Positions 8,601 through 13,543 of a DNA stretch of 13,543 nucleotides are shown in pieces. The stretch is from Phoronis ovalis (taxonomy: Eukaryota > Phoronida > Phoronidae), in assembly GCA_028565635.1 (NCBI GenBank), contig JAOXYB010037606.1, positions 1 to 13,543 on the forward strand, written 5' to 3'. The position numbers and the translations under genes are program-made. The notes under the pieces were generated by a model, which saw only the letters and a list, made by a program, of their open reading frames with translations, was not told the origin of the DNA and did not search any database. Within the stretch, counting starts at the first letter, position 1. Each line of letters opens with the position of its first letter.

Positions 8601-10329
8601 AGTTGAATATTTCAAAAACAGACAATTTTAATACATGATTTAAAAAACATCAAAAAAACTTATTGCTTATATTAAATATTGTATTTATTATCTGAACTTG
8701 CCAACTTAAATAAATTTATAGAAAAATTACTTTTCACTGCATATAACAATTATACTTTACCTAGGTTAAGTTGTAGTCAGTTGCAAGGAATGTCATCAAT
8801 CTACCGAAATATGGACATAATGTAATATTCCACCTACAAAAGAATGATACATGTATGTACTCAAGGTAGCAGAATGTCACAAAACTGATTAATTTAAATT
8901 TTCCTGAACTTGGAATCATGGCAATCATTATTAGTGAAGAATTCTGTGAAGAAAGGTGCCTTTTCTGACACATATAGCTGTCAAGTCACCACTTTTCACT
9001 ACAAGCCTAAACATTTTGAAATTTCTTGTTGATTGAAATATTCAACACAAATCATAATATTCATTAAACAACAGAAGATTTGTGATAATTCATAAAATGC
9101 CTCTTAAAATGTTGAGAAAAAACCATCTTTGTATCTGAATGTACTAAATTTGTTCCCTTTTTCTCTTTGGCTGACAAGCATGTTTTCTCACTAATATACA
9201 GTTAAATAGCCAGCTGCTTGATGTGCAAAATGAATAACTATAACAACACACCAGTCTACAGTATGTAATTATGCCAGGTAAGTTGGAATTACACCAACAC
9301 TTAAATATTAATCTTTGTTCTGGAGTGCAGCTAGCAATAATTTTGTTATTTCTATTAGAAGTCCTTATAAAATATTAATCCAAGTATATAATGCAAACTT
9401 GTATCACAAAAGAAAGCCTTAATTGCCCATGTGAAATGGTCTATTATACCAATTATAAATACATTTCATTATCTTCACACCAGGATATTAGCATTGCATG
9501 ACATAGTTTTTTCTTTGCTCATTCTGAAAATGTGACAATGATTCACCATATGATAAGTGTATAAGGAACCTTATTTTTTGTACATTATAAGTTTCTCTTC
9601 CTGGGTCTATCAGAAGAAAAAAAATGTCCCAAAATGGTAACATGCAAACTTTGGATGTTTTAAATTCCTTGCAACATTGTGCACTGTCTGGTTTAGAATG
9701 GACGAGATCCACCCCACTTTTAGTCATCATCTTAGTTTTTCTGTTCAACCCACTATTTCATGGTACATTTGTTCTTAGTTATTATTGGAATCTTTACATC
9801 TTTGTTCAATGAATATATGACTGCCCAATCCAGCCAGTGGAGTACACTGATAAAAATAAAATATTATTTTTGTATTTAGGGCTCATATCAGCCTTTTATC
9901 CTAAAGTATTTGATGCTATTTTGATGTGTCTTTAATGAGGGGATCACACAACTTATGCAGTAATCATTTCATACTCTATATGTTATGACACATTTTTGAT
10001 ATACTATCTTTGTCCTGTTGATAAAGTCTACCATAATAACAATCTAATCTCACACAGAATATGGTGGAAAACACAGTACATTATTCTTTTACTTTTAATG
10101 AAGTGTGAATATGCTATTAGCTGCACTGCCTAAACATAGGAGCAACCTTTCTATGCTTCATGCTGTCCTGACACCTCTTCAATTCATTAATGACTTACAA
10201 CTATGTTATAAATTTTTTATTTCAATTTTATTGTAGAAGTGTTGGAATTCTCTCCTACACTTGCATACGTTTATAAACAATTTTTTATACTGTTAGTTTT
10301 TTTTTAATGTTCTTAATGTTTATTCCGAT
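5611..10329. other. Intron-like AT-rich stretch, mostly featureless
   Basis: I see no supportable exon, RNA gene or intact mobile element apart from the weak candidate at 6764..6849. Open frames here are short and have AT-driven composition. A short imperfect tandem repeat of ATCCAAT(TC) words lies at 7324..7357. Confidence 0.5.
6764..6849 (-). other. Weak candidate exon, strand ambiguous
   Basis: On the minus strand a pyrimidine tract and AG (GCTTTTTCTTACCTGAG) precede a frame that reads IKQHISELKECLEEIKFQGL and a few more residues, then stops at 6764. This has a coiled-coil-like charge pattern. The same bases read on the plus strand as a good donor, CTCAG|GTAAGA at 6854/6855, behind an open frame starting MVSRFNPWN. 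Both cannot be right. The minus-strand version needs a preceding phase-1 exon that I cannot find, so it may be chance. Confidence 0.2.
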
Positions 10330-11062
10330 AATAATATTAATTTTTTGTTAAAGGCCACAGGCCCAAAGAACATTTTACACAGATATTTACAATATATGAG
10401 CATTGTCAATTTACATTTTTGCATGTCTTTTAAATATAAAAAATATACATCTTGCTATATTGTTTAAAGTTTCACTGTCGTGAGATAATAACACATTTAC
10501 ATAATCCTGATGTACTGTAACATGTCTCAAGAATGGCATCCATTTAGTCCTAATGTCTCTGTAATGTTTGCATTCCATTAATTTATACATGATATTCTGT
10601 ATCCAAAGCATTTGACGAATTTAATTTTATACATCCTTTGCATAATATTTTTTCTCTAGGTATTTTTTCTCTGTCTCCCAACTTCAATTTCTAATCTATA
10701 GTTGCTACATCTAAATTTTGCCATGGCATCATTCAGGTTTTACACAAATGTTTTTCAGCATTTAGTTCAGACTTAAACTTTTTATAGTGCTCTGATTTAT
10801 CACTAGTACTCAAAGCTACCTTCCATTCTGATATGTCCCACTCAATAACAGTTTTCTTAAATTCAATAATAAAGGCCTTTTCATCCCCTACTCCTTGGTT
10901 TTCCCATACATGACGGAATCCATAATCATATAAAAGATGCCTAATGTGAGAAGCCCAAGTGACCCTGCCAACCTGGTCGAATTTGAACAACATTTCCTAG
11001 CATGCTCTGGGATACCTGTCTTCTTTCATTGTGCACACTTTGATCCAGTTACATTCTGATAA
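10330..11062 (-). mobile_element. Decayed non-LTR retrotransposon (LINE), C-terminal part of the reverse-transcriptase ORF and 3' tail
   Basis: Pieced together on the minus strand across frames, this stretch gives recognisable LINE C-terminal blocks: WIKVCTMKEDRYPRAC (about 11052..11002), MLFKFDQVGRVTWASHIRHL and YGFRHVWENQGVGDEKAF (from 10993), then after a frame change RCSNYRLEIEVG (about 10710), and MECKHYRDIRTKW with a terminal LSHDSETLNNIARC block (10611..10411). The order matches the region after the reverse transcriptase in a LINE type I recall from invertebrate genomes; the clade is uncertain. Damage visible: an in-frame TAG at 10999..10997 where the family usually has Tyr, a +1/-1 shift near 10735, and two TAA codons near 10620. 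The Cys/His residues of the usual zinc knuckle are mostly lost. The tail has a GGGCCTGTGGCCTTT block (about 10350). Endonuclease and polymerase domains are absent, as expected for 5' truncation. It lies in the same orientation as the host gene, inside its presumed intron. Confidence 0.72.
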
Positions 11063-12236
11063 TTAAATGTTACTTTCTAAGCATTCTAAAGAACATACAA
11101 TCTCTTCTAAGCATTCTACATGTAATCCATGATGACATGTCATACATATGAAGGTGTTTGCATTCTGTTAAATTTCAGCTTGTGTTTACAATCAGTAAAA
11201 ATGTTTGAATAAGAAGCATGAAGAAAGGTATTTAAACAGTGTGTTATAGTGAAGGGCTTAGTTTCTTCTTCAAAATACAGATTATTTTCAAAATTCAAAA
11301 ACTTAGAAGTTTTGTATAATACAATAAAAACAAATTCCTATAGTTTATAAACAAGGATCTCAAGTCGGTGCTTATTTCAAATAACTTTAAAAATGATTGT
11401 AATCCAGTAAAGGTAAATTAGATTCAACTTGACAAGGTTTCATTGGTACGCGATGTAATTTTTAGTTCAAAAAATGAAACTAAATATTAAAAGTTAAAAT
11501 AAAGCAAAAATGGCTGTGAACATACAGTTTCTTCAATGGGAGCTTTCATATTTGATAAAATTTGCTTATTTCAGATAACTGAATTGAATAAAATTTTATA
11601 TTCACATTTAAAAACAAATTACGAATCCTATTGATATTTATGAAATAGGGAGCAACTGCTTTTTTTTTACAAAGGTTATTTTTGAAGTTGTCATAACTTT
11701 TTTCAGTGTGTTTTAAAAGAGATTTGCTAACAAAATAGCACCACCTGAGATATGGAAGATATGACTAATACATTCAGCCAAGCTAAATGTAATACACTTT
11801 CTAATCCACAATTATTATGTAAGTAAGTTAACAATCCTTGTAAATGGATTTATACAGTGCAACTAATTGCTTAACATAATAACAGTAGTACATATGTCTG
11901 GGATTTCTACCAAAATAAAATGAGATACATAAAATATTTTTACATATGTTTCACACCAAATATAGTAAATATTATATGCTCATTTTTTAAAATTATCTTA
12001 AAACTTGCAGTACTTTCGTTCTATTTTCTGGTAGAAACAACATCTTAGACACTCATCTCACTACAAATATATGGCTGACCAGAATATTATAAAATATATT
12101 CTTAGGTAAGCCACAGTAATCTCTTCTGTGCATATCATTTCTTTAAAACAAATCTGAATTCTCTCAAGGGAGAAAACCTACCAAAATTCATAAATCCAAG
12201 GATTTAAAAGTTCTCCCTAAACACTTTCATGCGTAC
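11063..12236. other. Intron-like stretch between the LINE fragment and the 226-nt exon
   Basis: AT-rich with no coding exon I can support. It holds one short duplication: the 14-bp word TTCTAAGCATTCTA at 11075 and again at 11105, a 30-bp offset. The minus-strand end at 12236 begins GTACGC, the donor of the exon to its right. Confidence 0.5.
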
Positions 12237-12462
12237 CTGTATTTAGTCCATAACTGATTGTTGTGAAATACGAGTACTTTCCTCAAATTCAAACCAAAAA
12301 TATCCAGGTGGATGAAACTAAACTGCCCACTTACTCCAGCTAATAAATCTTTACAGGCAGGCACTGGTTTGTCACACAGTACAGCAGGTAACAAAATAGG
12401 AGGCTCCAAGCTATTGTGAAGTTGTTTGTAAAAGAATGGTATTTGTAGTTCAGTCCATTTGC
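12237..12462 (-). CDS. Internal coding exon, 226 nt, unrecognised folded segment
   Basis: This exon has an acceptor preceded by a clear pyrimidine tract (CTTCTACCTCTTTAG|GC at 12463/12462) and a donor AAATACAG|GTACGC at 12237/12236. Between them one frame stays open for 74 codons with ordinary mixed codon use, in DNA where random frames close quickly. It starts with 2 nt of a split codon and ends with 2 nt (AG). The peptide begins KWTELQIPFFYKQLHNSLEP, contains two Cys (AVLCDKP, VPACKDLL), and ends in strand-like stretches FSFIHLDIFGL, KVLVFH and QLWTKY. It is much richer in hydrophobic and aromatic residues than the large exon, so it looks like part of a globular domain. I do not recognise the family. 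A CABIT-type domain crossed my mind from the general strand pattern, but I see no diagnostic motif. Its phase fits the large exon 7.2 kb downstream. Confidence 0.75.
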
Positions 12463-13464
12463 CTAAAGAGGTAGAAGGTTGAAAGAAAATGAATTTAAAG
12501 TATTATTATTATAAATCAAGTCTTTGTTTACATATATTTGATACAAAATTAATCACACTAATTGTTTTTGACAAATTTTTTTTAATTTTTTTTTTTTATA
12601 CATAGGTGTATAAAAGATTAATTACCACACTGTCCTTCCCTATACCTCATAGAACATGAAGCTTGAACTTAGCATGAAAGGTAGCTATTTATACCATAGT
12701 TGTTAGGCATGAATGCATCACATTAGGGAGTTATTCAATAGGTTATGGGCCATTCAATATTGGGGTTCCAAGGGGAAAATTGGTTACACATACTAACCAC
12801 CAACTATTTTAATTACATCATAGGTAGTGTGAAGATGTCCTGGGCTCTTATATTTTACATTTCTATTTTGCTGAGCAACCATTTTAAATTATGTCATGCA
12901 AATTATTTTGTTATTGGTGTCATTTGTTTGCCATATTTTTTAAAATGTATATTTCCCAGTAACAATTATAGTAACAGCATATCCTACATTTGTATGGTAA
13001 AAGGTAAACAAAATAAAACCCTAGAGAAATCAAACTGAATTTAATAAACATTTGGAACTTATTTTTAAAATTATGGTCTGTTAGTATACAGGGTAAATAA
13101 AATACACAGTGTAGATCATAAGGTTACCAATGCCTCAACCTGTTCTAAGACTTAAAACCAACCTATTCCAAGTAAACCAAGCATCTTTAAATTTATTTAA
13201 CAATTTTGTTTCCTTATCAAACATGAACTAAGTATAAGTGTACACAGGTTAGCTGAAGATGAATTTACAAAGTCAATAAATATAGCTTCATATTCCTAGT
13301 TTAAATCATGGTTATGCAAAAAAGTATGCTGTATGGCATTTGATAGGTATCCAGTGTAACATGTTTTCTTTATGTATATTGTTTGAAAGCACTCAAATAT
13401 TTGAGATTATATAACAATTGTTATCACAGAAGTATAAGTATTTACTTTAAAACAGTACATATGC
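12463..13464. other. Intron or upstream stretch with no supported gene
   Basis: The minus-strand edge at 12463 is the acceptor of the 226-nt exon, so at least the near part should be intron. The exon begins 2 nt into a codon, so another coding exon must lie further right, but I find no convincing one before the window ends. A 97-codon plus-strand frame (12745..13038) is AT-driven and hydrophobic, and is not called. Confidence 0.5.
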
Positions 13465-13543
13465 ATCCCGGGGAGGGCACTTATGTAAAGGGTGGGTCCA
13501 CATGTGCAAACACAGGTTTAAAAAAAGGCCCCTAAACGCGTAT
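13465..13543. repeat. GC-rich repeat-like edge, truncated by the window
   Basis: The base composition changes abruptly at about 13465, from AT-rich sequence to CCCGGGGAGGGCACTTATG, followed by AAGGGTGGGTCCACATG and, at the edge, GGCCCCTAAACGCG. Words like CCCGGGGAGGGCACT are familiar from dispersed repeats of marine invertebrates. That recollection is not tested here, and the element continues outside the window. Confidence 0.4.

Noticed and set aside
9488-9748. 86-codon minus-strand open frame with an internal acceptor-like tract (TTTTTTTTCTTCTGATAG)
   Set aside because: The acceptor and the peptide after it (PGRETYNVQKIRF) look somewhat exon-like, but the phase does not match the 226-nt exon, no donor is seen before the stop, and the plus strand is equally open. 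Not enough to call.
11075-11118. 14-bp direct repeat TTCTAAGCATTCTA as a target-site duplication of the LINE
   Set aside because: Both copies lie on the same side of the element at a 30-bp offset, so it is a local tandem duplication and not an insertion footprint.
12745-13038. 97-codon plus-strand open frame
   Set aside because: Hydrophobic AT-driven composition, no splice or start context, and no recognisable motif.

Overview
The window looks like an AT-rich metazoan nuclear genome segment, most likely from a marine invertebrate. The evidence is GT/AG splice sites, long introns, one very large disordered-protein exon, and a decayed LINE whose C-terminal peptide resembles elements I associate with molluscs and other invertebrates. 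There is no sign of bacterial organisation: no operons, no ribosome binding sites, and low coding density. The taxon is inferred from style and is not proven.

Layout, reading the minus strand from right to left. A 226-nt coding exon with good splice sites lies at 12462..12237. It encodes a folded-looking segment I do not recognise. A long AT-rich intron-like stretch follows (12236..5054), holding a dead non-LTR retrotransposon fragment (about 11062..10330), a two-unit dispersed-repeat segment (about 5385..5610), and no other exon I can support firmly. Next is a 3483-nt coding exon (5053..1571). It encodes about 1150 residues of low-complexity, Ser/Pro/Asn-rich protein with proline motifs, candidate phosphotyrosine motifs, a Lys/Asp block and an Asn-Gly-Tyr repeat. 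It ends in a strong splice donor, so the apparent stop is only the TAA inside GTAAG. A 1.4-kb intron follows, with a C-rich tandem repeat near its acceptor. A phase-compatible candidate terminal exon begins at 184, ends at a TAA at 156..154, and is followed by an in-frame Ser/Asp-rich open stretch that runs off the left edge.

The phases of all three exon candidates agree (2 nt + 1 nt at each junction). The simplest model is one minus-strand gene filling the window, with its 5' end beyond the right edge. Its product would have an ordered N-terminal part and a long disordered tail, plausibly a signalling scaffold. An alternative start is ATG 5028, which would give an N-terminal MGNNSS and a protein with only the tail. 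I cannot name the gene. No RNA genes, CRISPR arrays, operators or promoters can be supported. The plus-strand open frames overlapping the big exon are antisense shadows.
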